Of a DNA stretch of 64,000 nt, positions 32,380 through 44,771 are shown one piece after another. The translations under genes were made by a program, and so were the position numbers. The notes below the pieces were generated by a model. The model was not told where the DNA came from. It searched no databases and worked only from the letters and a program-made list of their open reading frames with translations. Numbering within the stretch: position 1 is the stretch's first letter; every line of letters begins with the position of its first letter. The DNA is from Choristoneura fumiferana (lineage: Eukaryota; Arthropoda; Insecta; Lepidoptera; Tortricidae), in the NCBI RefSeq assembly GCF_025370935.1, contig NC_133491.1:1348869-1412868 (forward strand), in the 5' to 3' direction.

Positions 32380-33970
32380 GTAACTCACAAGCATATATCA
32401 AATTTAATGTATAATTATCTCGTTGGATAAAAAATAAAATAAAAAACCGCAAAATTTCGGCCTTATTCACGTGGGCCGGACCCATGACACAGATTCGGTA
32501 ATCTCCCGAATTATATTCATCGGCATTATCCGTGTGACGCGTAACGCAATATATTTTAATGACAAAGGATTTAAAATGGAGATTGACGGAGTTCAAATAA
32601 TTAACATATTCGTTCGTTTGTTTGTTTCAAATCTTGCAAATTAATTTTGATCCATTTCAAGTGGTCAATCAATAAATCAATCATTTAGTGTCGGATTGAC
32701 TTGAAATTTGGTATGCTTAATATGTTAGTTAGGTTAGTTAGATGACAAGACAACGCAATGAAAAAAAAACTTTTAGGTACTGAAAATGAATTGTTAACAA
32801 AATCTTATCAATAATTCAAGCAATGGACAGCCCCATAAGTTAACAATCTTAAATATGCTGAAATAATATCTAGAATAACTAAGCTTGTGACCCACATCTA
32901 GGCCTTAAATACTACATCTGTTAAAAAAGTTATGTATGACACAGGACAGCAAGCAAGGTAAAACGCAATCTTTATCCCGTAGAAAATATTCCTAAAAGTT
33001 CGACGTTTTTCAATGAAAAGCACCGTATGAACTGACCCTTACATTTCAAATATTCAACGGCATTCAGTATAAACACGAAACGAATCAAATTGAAACGCGG
33101 CAGCCAAACAAATGGATTCTCGCAAACGAGCTGAACTTTTCACAATTATCCTTTCTGCCCGTCCATGAATATTGAGCCGGGCATTTAGCTAACTGATTTA
33201 TAAAGGAATAACATACGATGCGTCACTGCGATTCCGTACCGTTACCGTTTTTTAAGCAGCGGTGTGGTCGCGGCCAAATAATTTAATTTAATACAAAACT
33301 ATAAAATAAAACAAATAACATCAAAAGATCAATGAGACCTGTTGAAAAAAATGCATGCATTCCATCTCTTTACAGAAATAAATAATTGGAGATGGACTTT
33401 CCACGTCGCAGTGGCACATGACGCCGTCCATTTCCGATTCGATTAATTGACAGTTAAAAACGTACATATCTTCGTATTACTTTGAGATATTTGAAAAATT
33501 CTTCCACGACTCGATTTGTCAAAAAAACACTATAGGTACGATAAGCTTCCTCCTATTATACCACGAATAGAACCTCAAATTTGACAGTGACACTAATCAC
33601 TAACCAACCACTATCACTGTTTTTTTTTTCTGAGATATTGAACTGATAAAATATAATTTATTTACACATATTCTATAAACTATACATAGAAAGATACATT
33701 TGAAAGTAATAACAAATAAAAATGGAAGACTAATAAATTGATTAACTAAGAAAAAATTGACAAGTCAGTCTGTTAGTCGGTGTGGTAGGGCAGCACCATC
33801 ATCAAAGCCAAACAGCTTCGCTGCTGGCTTCCACAATCACTAAGTACGCTATCTAATAGTCATATCATAATCTTCAACTTTTCTAACTGATGCAAGGAAA
33901 CCAAAGGTCAGAAGTAGAGCGTTTTAATTAAAATCAACTATAACTTCCCCCCAACAATGGACCCTTTAAA
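32380..33970. other. No recognisable feature
   Basis: AT-rich. No credible gene, RNA or repeat recognised. Confidence 0.4.
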
Positions 33971-33973
33971 TTA

Positions 33974-34090
33974 TTGGGCGACACTCTTTCACTTTAGAAG
34001 CTCCTGTCGGTTTCTATAGGCGTGTACACAAAGAACAGGACCGGTATTTCCATGTCGGTATTATCCGGGCCGGGAAAGAGTGTCACCCAA
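33974..34090. mobile_element. Small TIR element
   Basis: Ends ttgggcgacactctttc and gaaagagtgtcacccaa are inverses with one mismatch. 117 bp, no coding capacity. Confidence 0.7.
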
Positions 34091-34375
34091 ATTACTCACA
34101 TTTTATGAGGGATATGTGATTCGGCGGGAAACTCTCAAGTGTTGAGATGAGACTAGCCGACAAAATACATTAACATAACGGCTCGATATTGAACACTCAT
34201 GAATATTTTATCTTCCTTATCAAAACTTTCGTTCAACCGAACCGAATTCTAAATAACTAATGTTGTTATGTAACTCGACAGTCCTTATTAAACTGAAAGA
34301 GTGGATAAAGTTGAAATTGATTTGCTAGAGCTATAGAAGCAATTTTTATTCCATTTTCCAAACTCTAATAGTAGG

Positions 34376-34547
34376 TACCATCAGCCAAATATGTGGTCTA
34401 CCACCCTAAAGTTGATAATCGTTTGCATGCCATAAAACAATAATGCCAATAGACGTGTCTGTCAACTTGAAAAGTCGACTTTAGCGACATATTCATTTGA
34501 TAAGAACTTGTTTAAAAATTGATATACCACTTATTTGGCTGATGGTA
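34376..34547. mobile_element. MITE-C, copy 2
   Basis: taccatcagccaaatatgtg to ccacttatttggctgatggt and a. It is the reverse complement of 13047-13218 with scattered differences. Its right-hand TA is shared with the next MITE. Confidence 0.8.
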
Positions 34548-34657
34548 CAGTCACCGGAACCAATCATCAACCAATCATCTGACACAACAAAGCGTGCATG
34601 AATATCTGATACGACTCTATTTCTAGGGCTCGGCAGATATTAATACAGGTGACTGTA
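34546..34657. mobile_element. MITE-D, abutting MITE-C
   Basis: Ends tacagtcacc and ggtgactgta are inverses. The body includes atatctgatacgactctatt. A one-ended relative lies at 35119-35213 in opposite orientation. TA at 34546-34547 is common to both MITEs. Confidence 0.7.
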
Positions 34658-34692
34658 CCTACCAATGGCGAAGCGTTCATAGAACCAGGCCA

Positions 34693-34985
34693 TTTGCAGG
34701 TGGTAGGACCTTGTGCAAGGTTCGCCCGGATTGCTACCACCATCTTGCTCGCTAATCCTGCCGTGAAGCAGCAGTGCTTGCACTGTTGTGTTTCGGCGTG
34801 GAGAGTAAGACAGCCGGTGAAATTACTGGCACTTGAGGTATCCCATCTTAGGCCTCTAGGTTGGCAACGCATCTGCAATACCCCTGGTGTTGCAGGTGTT
34901 TATGGGCGGTGGTGATCTCTTACCATCAGGAGACCCACTTGCTCGTTTGCCATCCAGTCGAATAAAAAAAAAAAAGAAAAAAAAA
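34693..34985 (+). mobile_element. SINE-B-like, longest copy
   Basis: Runs from gcaggtggtaggaccttgtg to an A-rich tail at 34964-34985. The best reference copy of this family. Open frames on both strands here are repeat translations. Confidence 0.85.
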
Positions 34986-35118
34986 GAACCCTATTCCCAT
35001 CGGCTTGCCCAATATTCACAAAATAGGACAACAGGACATACCTACCTACAAGATCTGTAAAAGGTGGAAGCGATCTTTGCTTCGGCTTTACCACGGAAAT
35101 ATCTGACGCCACCTACTA

Positions 35119-35213
35119 GGTACAGTCACCAGCTTTAATATCTGCCACAGCGGAGCGTGCAGAAATGTCTGACACGTCCTTCCGGCCCTAGAAATAGACG
35201 TATCAGATATTCA
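35119..35213. mobile_element. MITE-D fragment
   Basis: ggtacagtcacc, ttaatatctgcc and ccctagaaatagacgtatca match MITE-D inverted. The far end is missing. Confidence 0.6.
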
Positions 35214-35551
35214 TTAAATTAAATATTCTTTATTTCGGACAGCATCTATAGGGGGTTAGTATACAAAGGAAAGAACTTAATAGCGTTCTAAAATAGCGTT
35301 CTTTGAGAGTCTGCTTCAATAGAGAAACAAAATAACAACAAACTTAACAATTCCAAACTGAAACGTTTTCAGGACCTATTTAGGACACCGCCTGAAATAG
35401 AATATTAAGTTACAAAGTAGGAAACTCTCATAACTTTAATAAATAATTAAAGCTAGCTTTGACGAGGTTTTAAGTTAGATTGAAAACCACTTACAGTTTT
35501 TGTTGGAAATTTTTAAGCAAACGACGTCGGATAGAACTAATAACAAAGTAA

Positions 35552-36358
35552 AAACCAGCTAAGAGCGTGTCGGACACGTCCAGGATAGGGTTCCGTAGCC
35601 ATTAAGAAAAAATCAAGTAATATTTTTCAAGTTTCTTGCGGCGCATTCTTCTTGGCAATGATGGTCTTTCCGAAAGCGCTGGTAGTTTAAAAAAATGACG
35701 TGTAAAAGTGCCTATTGCGGCCTATTTTCTGAATAAATCATTTGAATTTTGAATTTGAATTTGAAAGGATTTCGTATTGTGTACGGAATCTTCCAAGTTT
35801 AGGTATGTTTTATACCTTAGGCTACTATTTACTCCTAAACTACTAATCATTCTCAAGCAATCTTAGCCGCTATAATTTTCCTTGTATATTTGATATATTT
35901 ACTACCATTCTGAATTTTTTCCATTTTATTCACCCAACAGTTTAGATTTTAGTGGGTGAGACGTTAAATTTTAATGTAAATTTGCACCTTAAAGTTGAAT
36001 ATTTCGCAAACAGGTCACTAAATAGAAAAATCGTCTTAGCGACCTCCCAATGGTTTTAAAGGACCTATCAACGATACCCCACATTATAGGGTTAGTCGAG
36101 AAAAAAATAAATCACCTCCACTTTACGTCTATGGGAGGTAGGTACCCTAAATTTTTTTCAAAAGTCAAAAGTCAAAATATCTTTATTCATTTTATTTATT
36201 TTACCACTGTCGGCGTGAATGATATGTATATTCATGCCAAATTACAGAATACTACTACTAACGGTCTCTGAGCTTAGCTGCGGACGAACAGACAGACAGA
36301 CAGACGGACAGACATGGCGAAACTATAAGGGTTCCTAGTTGACTACAGAATCCTAAAA
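35552..36358. mobile_element. ~800-bp TIR element, twice interrupted
   Basis: The left end is atagggttccgtagccatta. The right end, ttgactacagaatcctaaaa, is its imperfect inverse, preceded by a GACA run (36285-36315) and ggcgaaactataagggttcc. It is abundant in lepidopteran DNA as I recall it; function unknown and no transposase frame. Its left part holds the LINE 3' end at 35630-35765, and a second LINE scrap sits near 36158-36216. Confidence 0.65.
35630..35765 (+). mobile_element. LINE 3' end with (TTTGAA)n tail
   Basis: gcggcgcattcttcttggca, ggtctttccgaaagcg and gaataaatcatttgaatttt with a TTTGAA tail. Inserted in the TIR element around it; fragments at 7935, 31285 and 56690. Confidence 0.75.
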
Positions 36359-36359
36359 A

Positions 36360-37635
36360 CAAAAGAAGTAAGTGTGCTTGTAGTCCCTGTGTGAAAAAAC
36401 ATGTAGAATCTAAATAAAAATAAAGACTATTAATTAAAATTTCAATAGTAACAGTATTTACGAGTAAAGAAATACGAGTACCTATAGAAGTTCACCTCAA
36501 TTAAGGTGAAACAAATATAATTGATCGACGCCCTCGAACTGTCTACGAGAAACATCAAATGTAGCCGTTAAAAGTTTGGGAACAAACCGAATTAACTTCG
36601 GAGATGTACGACACGACATCGAAACAGTAATGCGGAAGGAAGTTGTTCCGACGAAACTCGAGCATTAAGTTAACAAGAAGTCATATCTTGATGAACTTGC
36701 GGCATTCGGGTGAGAAATATGTTTTCTCTTATTTCAAAAATGATACTTTGATATTAAGTTAAGAAAATTAAGAAAAGGAAAAGAGAAACGAAACATTTTA
36801 AGGTGATTCACAAAAATTTAAACTTAATTGACTAAGTGGACAGCATATAAATTTGACACAATCTACAGATCAAATAATAATAAATAGGGGCAAGAAGGAT
36901 TTTTGAACACTCGCCATAATACAGAAAAAGTTTTCAAAGTAATATGAACACAAACTTCATTTTCACATTTTTATTAGAAGTACTCTTCTCGATCACAATA
37001 ATAATATAGAACAACAAGCATTAAACCAACCTGAAGCTCCACAAATAGTAAAGTCACAAAGCTGCGCAGCTCTCAGTTGCTGTAACATATTTACTAGATA
37101 AAACGTCCATTGGAAGCACTATGTAGCCAGATCTTATCATTTAGCTTTTATACCGCGAGGTTAGAACGTAGAACAACGTGGATTCTAACAATGTAAAGGG
37201 TAACGGGGTGGTCAGATTGCTCTGGGAAACTTTGTGTTTCAGGATATCGTTAGTGCAACTCCATTCGCTGAATGCATTCAGACTTTGATAGGGTTGAACA
37301 AGCTAGTATTTGCTGAAGTTATCGTCTTGCTTAAACTGAAATCGCCTTATTTGTTGCTGGAAATCAAAGCTTGGAGTACTGTACTGATATAGTATGCGAG
37401 TTTAAATTACTGAACATGAAATTGACAACTTTTGTTTTGAACAGTCGAAGAACGTTCGTTATTGTGGCCACGTAAAGTCTGTTGATGTTGATGGCACAAT
37501 AACAATTAATAATCTAAATCATGTCAAGACCTGCGTGGAAGACATTCACCAATATGGTTCTTTGCATGTAGTGACTAATTTCAGCTCTTAAATTATGTCT
37601 CAAAGAATCAGCGCGACAAAGCTCAGCAAATCTCT
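36360..37635. other. No recognisable feature
   Basis: AT-rich, apparently single copy. No gene seen. Confidence 0.4.
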
Positions 37636-37639
37636 ACAA

Positions 37640-37756
37640 TCATCTTAAGCGATAAGGCCGCCTATTGCTTACCTTGTAATTTTCTCTGTGTACCTGTTTT
37701 CTGTATCGCTTACTATTTCTGGTGTACAATAAAGAGTAATTGTATTGTATTGTAAT
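37640..37756 (+). mobile_element. LINE 3' end with (ATTGT)n tail
   Basis: taagcgataaggccgcctat, tcgcttactatttctggtgt and acaataaagagtaattgtat then attgta. The intact reference for the split copy at 61405-61850. Confidence 0.75.
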
Positions 37757-37759
37757 CAT

Positions 37760-38365
37760 AGGAAGTATAAGGTTTACTTATCAAAATATCTACACGTTTT
37801 TTAATAAATATATGTTCTTTTAAAAGCAACATAATTTTATGTCACTACGTAAATGCACACCCCTGGGCCATAACTCACACCCTAATGTTAACAATAAATA
37901 ACACCGCTTCACTCTGTATCTTTTGCTGACACAACATTGTGTACGCTAAAAACACAAAAAAAAAACTTAAAAACATTTTACCAACCGAACCCGTTGGAAA
38001 TTAATGAATGAAAATAAATGATAAGGATGGCCTACTTTGGTCAACCCAACTTGTTGCTTCGTTGTTGGTTGGATTTAAATTAAATGTTATGAATATGGAA
38101 ATTAGAGTTTCGTACAATACAACAAGGGTTATTCGCAACGCATCACCTTATCAAATAACATAACATAACACCTATAAAAGAAATTCATCATTGTTCTAAA
38201 AAACAAAACTGAAGCATTATCCATCAACCCGACCCCACCTTTTACATTACCTAGGCGTATCGCGGTCACCTAGCAAAGGTCGCCTAAAATAGACTGAACA
38301 AGGCGGTATTTAGTTCCTAGGCTCAAAGTGCTGCCACTAATGAGTCTCTAGAGACCTTCGCAGCA
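37760..38365. other. No recognisable feature
   Basis: AT-rich, no gene seen. Confidence 0.4.
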
Positions 38366-38369
38366 AATA

Positions 38370-38412
38370 GCTCACTAAACACTGGGTTGAGCTCACTAAA
38401 CACTGGGTTGAG
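38370..38412. repeat. 21-bp tandem pair
   Basis: gctcactaaacactgggttg with a trailing a is repeated twice in a row. Confidence 0.85.
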
Positions 38413-38428
38413 CTTCGGTGTCAAGGTT

Positions 38429-38741
38429 CATCCCAGCCTATATACGTCCCACTGCTGGGCACAGGCCTCCTCTCAGAGCAAGAGAGCTTGGCCATAGTTC
38501 CCACGCGGGCCCAGTGCGGATTGGAAACTTCACACGCACCATTGAATTGCTTCGCAGGTTTGTGCAGGTTTCCTTACGATGTTTTCCTTCACCGCAAAGC
38601 TCGTGGTAAATTTCAAATGTAATTCCGCACATGAATTTCGAAAAACTCAGAGGTGCGAGCCGGGGTTTGAACCCACGACCCTCTGTTTGAGAGGCGATAG
38701 GTCAAACCACTAGGCTACCACGGCTTTTTTACGGCTTTTTT
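38429..38741 (-). mobile_element. SINE-A, full length with TSD
   Basis: The 313-bp insertion is flanked by ggtgtca(a/c)ggtt at 38417-38428 and 38742-38753. The tRNA-like head is on the right. The 3' end at the left lacks the usual GATGAT run. Confidence 0.85.
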
Positions 38742-38754
38742 GGTGTCACGGTTA

Positions 38755-40265
38755 CTTTCAAACAATTTTGCTGGTAAAATAGTTTTAGACCTCTGTTTTG
38801 AAATATGAGATCACTTTAATTTCTCTAGATACTTTAAACTTGAAAGAAATAAAAATCAAAAGTTAGCGAGTCTAGATGCCGAAGTCTAAATATAAACTCT
38901 GAAAATAACTGGGTAACTCCGTCAATACGGATAAAGTAAACATATCAGCGTTTGACAAGGGATAGGTTGTCAATGAAAATAAACCGCATTGGCACGCCAA
39001 TCTCCACATCCCTAAAACAAACAAAAAAACAACAGAGTTACCGAATCCCGCAAATCAGTGAGTTATAAAAAAAACACTTCTTGACTTGTTAACTTCTAAC
39101 ATATATACCCAGACCTTATTCGGCATTGTTTAAAGTAGACAATCGAAGCCAACCCGTCATGAGCTAGCAGACCGTGGACTCCAAACACAGAGCGACGTTT
39201 CAATCAACTGGAGCATCGGATCAAAATATCACACGAATGGAGGGAAAAAATTGTATAAAGAAAAGGAAAAGGGCACTCAAGTTCACTCAACACCGCCGGA
39301 GGAAGGTCGGGAAGGCAATAATTTACATCCGCTCCAAGGCGTACTTGTCACTTTAAGGACGTACAATGTCACACAGACTGAAAAGAATGTAAATTTCTTG
39401 ACAATTTATGGGACAGGTCTGTTTTATTATAGAGGATGCGTAATAAATGTCAGCCCGCCTAAAAGGGATAGAGCGGAATGAAGACAATAGTTTCGAAGCT
39501 CTTGTGAAAAGGGATACAATTTCCTCATATTTCTACTAAACAATCTTATCGACACAAGCCACGGAGAATGATCGATACTCACAGAAGATGTTGAAATTGG
39601 AAACAATACAGCTGGTTACTGTTTGGTGCAAATGATACCTACTATAGACCAATAGACATAGGTTTGGTACTGTTGAGATTACACTTCCGATACGGTCTGT
39701 GTGAGTGAAGTCTTATATTCTTTATAAAATATTTAGTTACAGGAGTTAAATTTTATCTTTTATCTCAAGGCTTACTTTATTCTCCAATACTCCTAAAAAT
39801 ACTCGGAAAGTCATAGTTCTGGCGTTACCACAAAAAATGCCGAATAAAAATGTGTTTTACTTCACGTTAAAATACGTAAAACACGTGGCAACGAATTTTG
39901 ATAAAAATCCTCAATATACCACAAATCCTCGCCTCCTCGCAACTCCACATACCCAAATCCCGGGCTTATCTAATAATAATCCCGTAGTAATTCCCGCGGG
40001 ATGAGAAGCGATTCGTATTTTACCAAGATCACGTTATTGAGGTAGACACTTTCGAATTAGATTTCACTCGCAAATTGCACGGTGTAATAATGTCAGCGGT
40101 ATCGGCGAAGTCAAAACGTTTCTTATTTATCGTGAACTTGTTCGGTGTTGTCGTGTCGACATATAAAAAATATATATGTGGCTCTTTTTCAAGGTAAGCT
40201 CGAACGTAAAGCTGTGATCCTCTTTTAATTATGTCCTGTGTCAAACGCTCATTTTTTGTATTCAG
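38755..40265. other. No recognisable feature
   Basis: No motif-bearing frame and no recognised repeat. Confidence 0.4.
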
Positions 40266-40267
40266 AT

Positions 40268-41300
40268 GGGTATGTATTATAATACCGAAAAATCATAATA
40301 CCTACAGTTGAAATGTCGACGCTTAACACATCGAAATTCAGAATACCGAATGTACAAAATACCGATAACCGATACACCGAAGCTCGAAATATCTATTTTC
40401 AAATGACCGAAAGTACAACATCCCGAAAAGGGGTACTGTATTATAATACTGAAAAATCATATTACCTACAGTTGAAATATCGACGCTTAACGCATCGAAA
40501 TTCAGAATACCGAAAGTACAAAATGCCGATAATCGATACACCGAAGCTCGAAATATCTACTTTCAAATGACCGAAAGTACAAAATCCCGAACTAACTGGC
40601 ATTCACAGTACCATAATAATCATTTTCTATGCTGTTACAAAAAAAACCTAACATCGAAGGCTAAGGCGGGAGCTACGCTGCGCTTCGCTCCCGCCTTAGC
40701 CTTCTGAACCTAAACTATCCGAGTCGCTTCTGCCCTGAAACGTCTTGCTCGCTCGCTCGCTGTCAGCGAGGCACCAGCTGGGTGTACTAAAGGGGAGACC
40801 CAGGACTTAAAATAAATGACATCGATGGGATGTCCTTATGACACCTACTTTTGGTACCTCGCTAGCAGCGAGCGAGCGGAGCGAGCGAGGAAGACGTTTA
40901 AGAGCAGAAAATAGTTTAGGTTCAGAAGGCTAAGGCGGGAGCGAAGCGCAGCGTAGCTCCCGTCTTAGTCTTCGATGTTAGGTACTTTTTTTGTAACAGC
41001 ACAGAAAATGATAAATGTCAATCTACCCCGCTTGAAAAAAGTCGGAATGTTGACAATTAAAAATAGATACAGCAGATGTTCGGTGTAACGATGGTTTCGG
41101 TATTTTGATTTTCGATATATTGATTGTCGATTATTTTACTTGTAGTGATTATGACTGTTCGGCATTATGAGTTTTCGACCTTTTCGAGTGTAGGTATTTC
41201 GATCTTCGGGATTGTAGTCTTCGGGTTTTAGGCTGCCGGTCAAATGTACTTTCGGGATTTCAAACTTTCGGTCATATATCCATTCGACGTTTTAATATTT
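40268..41300. mobile_element. Foldback-like element 3
   Basis: The left arm (40268-40600) is two 164-bp tandem units made of ~16-nt words around ccgaaagtacaaaat, ccgataatcgat and caccgaagctcgaaa. The right arm (about 41040-41300) has the words on the other strand: tttcggtattttga, ttcgatatattgattgtcga, gttcggcattatgag and tactttcgggatttc. Between them lies a GC-rich hairpin core at 40621-41010. No protein frame. Confidence 0.6.
40621..41010. repeat. 390-bp palindromic core
   Basis: About 150-bp arms: cattttctatgctgttac ... cctaacatcgaaggctaagg ... agcgagg on the left and the inverse on the right ending gtaacagcacagaaaatg. Each arm contains its own hairpin, agctacgctgcgcttcgct. The centre holds ggggagacccaggactt. 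Confidence 0.8.
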
Positions 41301-41304
41301 ATAA

Positions 41305-41990
41305 AATCCGATTTTCTTTACTCGTGTGTACAATTTTGCAAATATTTTCTTTCATACAAACCTTCACCTAACAATTACAAACATAACAAAAATATATTAA
41401 CCAAGTGCAGTCGTTCTGAAGTGAAGTGCAAGCATGTATATCTTCAATTCAGATTCATAACAAAATACGGATAGATTGACACGGAAGAACTTTAAAGATA
41501 AAGGTATTAAATAGCTCAAAGAATTACGACGCTTCTCCCGCGTAGTAGGTACAAACTACAAAGCTGAATTTATCCTGCTAACGAAGTAGAGCTTTAAGCT
41601 AAACAACTTTTAAAAGCCATTCGCTCTAACGACTAGGCAATTAAGCTACTTAGATATTTAAGCCCAGTTGTCATACAGTCAGGAGAAAATGAAAGAGCTG
41701 ATGATTTTTGCTACTTTGGTAGCGATTATTTCCGGAAATCTACACTTAATCAAAAATGATTTTGAGAAACCTTACCATCTTTTCAAAAGAGCTGTCCAAC
41801 TATGTGCCACACGTTGATGCGAGTTAAAAATATATTTTTTTTAATTTCTGTTACGTGTATGGAGTGCCCCCTATTTATAACTACAAAACTAAATAGCCTC
41901 TATGGATTCTGTCCGAAATAAATAGCTTATTATTATTATAGAGGCTTTGACAAGACATCTGTACTGCAAATTTCATTGACATACATCTTG
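41305..41990. other. No recognisable feature
   Basis: AT-rich, no gene seen. Confidence 0.4.
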
Positions 41991-41994
41991 TAGT

Positions 41995-42100
41995 TTTCGA
42001 GTAAAATGCCTGTGACATACGGACGGACAGACAGACACACAGACGGACTTGACGAAACTATAAGGGTTCCGTTTTTGCCATTTTGGCTCCGAAAAAAAAT
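41995..42100 (+). mobile_element. 3' end of the 35552-type element
   Basis: ggacggacagacagacacac then acgaaactataagggttccg and tttttgccattttggctccg. Homologous to the right end of 35552-36358. Confidence 0.6.
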
Positions 42101-42216
42101 GATCAAAGAATCAATTAGCGTTTCAATTAAAATTACCACCCATTTAATCCCTCGGGGAATATTAATCAAATATAACTCCCTAATACTAACGATACCATGA
42201 CGCAGCAATATACAGG

Positions 42217-42553
42217 TAGGGCTGCCAAGCTGCCATCCGTCCGGGTTTCGCCGGATTTGTCCTAGTTTAGAGGGCGTCCGGGGAGCGTCCGGGCGGGGTT
42301 TCATTTGTAGTCCGGGTTTAAAAATATTTTTAATTTTTAGACCAATGCAATTAGAATTTTTTGAAGAATTAATTTCCAGCAAGCTGTAAATCGTTTTATA
42401 AGGATCTTATTTGATTGGTCTATATTTTATTATACCTACTGACCAAGTTTAACAAAAACCTAAGCCTGTTGACATGTCCGGGTTTCGGGCTCCAAAATCC
42501 GGGTTTTTCACGCGTCTTGTCCTGGTAGCCAAATTTTAGAGATGGCAGCCCTA
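42217..42553. mobile_element. hAT-like non-autonomous element
   Basis: A 337-bp element with 11-bp perfect inverted ends tagggctgcca/tggcagcccta, flanked by the 8-bp direct repeat tatacagg (42209-42216, 42554-42561). The 8-bp target duplication and the YAGGG-TGCC ends are typical of hAT. Internal text repeats tccgggtttc. Confidence 0.85.
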
Positions 42554-42908
42554 TATACAGGTGTATAAAGTACAATACGGCTCTTTATGCGAGTCTGAAA
42601 CGTGAATAATATCAGCGATATATTTTTCGTCCCACATTCATCAATAGCCGAACGGCTACCATTACAAGCTTTTTGCTTGTCGTTACTGCATATTTTCATC
42701 ATACCAAATGATTTTCTACGTGGCTTTGTAAATTAATATTTCATGCGGTGTTAGCAATTAACAACTATGTACAACTCGCATCACATATTTTTGCTACTAG
42801 GGATATGTTATAGCTTTTGTAGTCCTCGACTCGACAAATACTGAATTGTGAAGAACCGATTGGAAAACAAAACAAAACACTATTTTAAACCAGTATTAAT
42901 GTAGCAAA

Positions 42909-42951
42909 GTTTTTTTTTTTTTTTAATGCGACTGGATGGCAAACGAGCAAT
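42909..42951 (-). mobile_element. SINE-B 3' scrap
   Basis: A T-run, then taatgcgactggatggcaaa and cgagca. Also present in the second copy at 48963-48995. Confidence 0.5.
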
Positions 42952-44771
42952 ACAATCGAGGTATAGTAATAACTACAATTTATCGAATTTCAAGGCGTCT
43001 AAAGGATGAAAGTTCTAATTTGTAGAAGACAGCGTATTATCTACTAATACTGATAGCATGACTCTTACTTTACTCAAATCCGCTAAACGTTAAAATGTAT
43101 TTTTTACAAAAATTAATGGCTTTGCTCCAAACTTTTAATCTAAAATATGATTTAGGTTAAATTTGCTTACTTAAATGAAAGCACACAGCATTTATCCTAA
43201 ACTGGGTCAAAGCGTTTACGAAATGCGCAACTTTATTTTACGATCAAAAGTTACACAAGTATAAAGGTAGGTGCTTTATTTATTACGCGATTGAAGCATA
43301 ATCGTTTCACAATCCCTGATCGGAATATTAATATAATGCTGTGTACTAATTACTATAACAATTTCGATTTCTCATCAAGCTTTACAATCCAATACTAAAG
43401 CTTAGATCCTTAGCATTTGTAATCCCGCATACAACGGACTTAGCGAGCGACTTAGGAGGACACCTCCTGACATTTGATAAGGGACATTACGCAGCTCCGC
43501 CTCAATTGTAAAATTCAATGGTATCCAAGCGAAGATAAGCTGTTTCCATCCCTAGTAAGATGCCAAACTGGTTTTCGATAACGATGATTCTCTTGAACCC
43601 TTACCGGCGATTTGCATGTGACCTGAACGATAGCAGGTCAGTAACAGTTTTTTTAATATCAGAATAGCGAGTGAAGACGAAATATCAATACTACAAGACT
43701 AAAACTGTCTATTTTTTGTAAGACAAGAATGACGCATGGGTGCCATATTTGTGCTGATAATAGATATTTACACAGAAGAGCCATAAATGAAAAAATAACA
43801 ATACAAATAAGTGGCACATGTTCGTACAAGATATTTAGGCGACAGTATATTATGGTGACAGTAAATCAGTAACGCAATGTTAGACTTAGGATAGGACTAA
43901 ATGCTAAATGTACGTACAATCAAATGGATTGAGTAGCGACCAACAGTGGAACCTTTTGCTAGCAAATGTTGAAATGTTTCTGCAATACCAGGCACCACCA
44001 GGACCACAAAAAATACAAGTGCTACTAATCGACATAATTGTAAACTTTCTGAAACAAAAAGAAAACCTTTATTTCATATTCAAACTCAACAAACTCAAAC
44101 TCACAATATTTATTGACAAGATAATCACACTACATCACAACAAAAACACAGTAAAAACATAAATAGGAGAAGAGAGGAAAATAAGAGATATTGTGCTGTA
44201 GTGTGATGCCAAAAGGACTCAGCTCAGCATGTCCCGTAGCCCTGTAATGTAACCAGAGCTGCAGCGCTGGTTTTCAGCTGAACCCCGGTGAGTGTGCACC
44301 CACGTAACTGAACGCGTAATTATTGCGGGAAATGAAAAAAAACTATATATATCATGACAAATATAAGAATTATAAAATACCTATAAACATATATATGCGT
44401 GGAAATTTGTACAAGAGGATTTAAAAATAAAATAAAAGAGTAGCAATAAATTCAATAACGACAATAATAATATGAAACTATAATAAGTAAAATAAAATTA
44501 GGGACGCCTCAAGTAAGTTGGAACAACTCACATATTCATTCTACATGTTCAAAACAATCAACCTAAACCTATAATTACAAACTAAGACAAAATTAATAAG
44601 ATTTACAAATTAAATTATATATAACATAAACATAAAGATTTACAAATTAAATAATACAATAAGAATTTATTAAAAACAGTTATACAATAAAAAAATAAAA
44701 AAAATCGAAAATCACAAAAATAGAAATAGCAATCATATATATAATCGCAAAAAGACACAATGATGTGGAAT

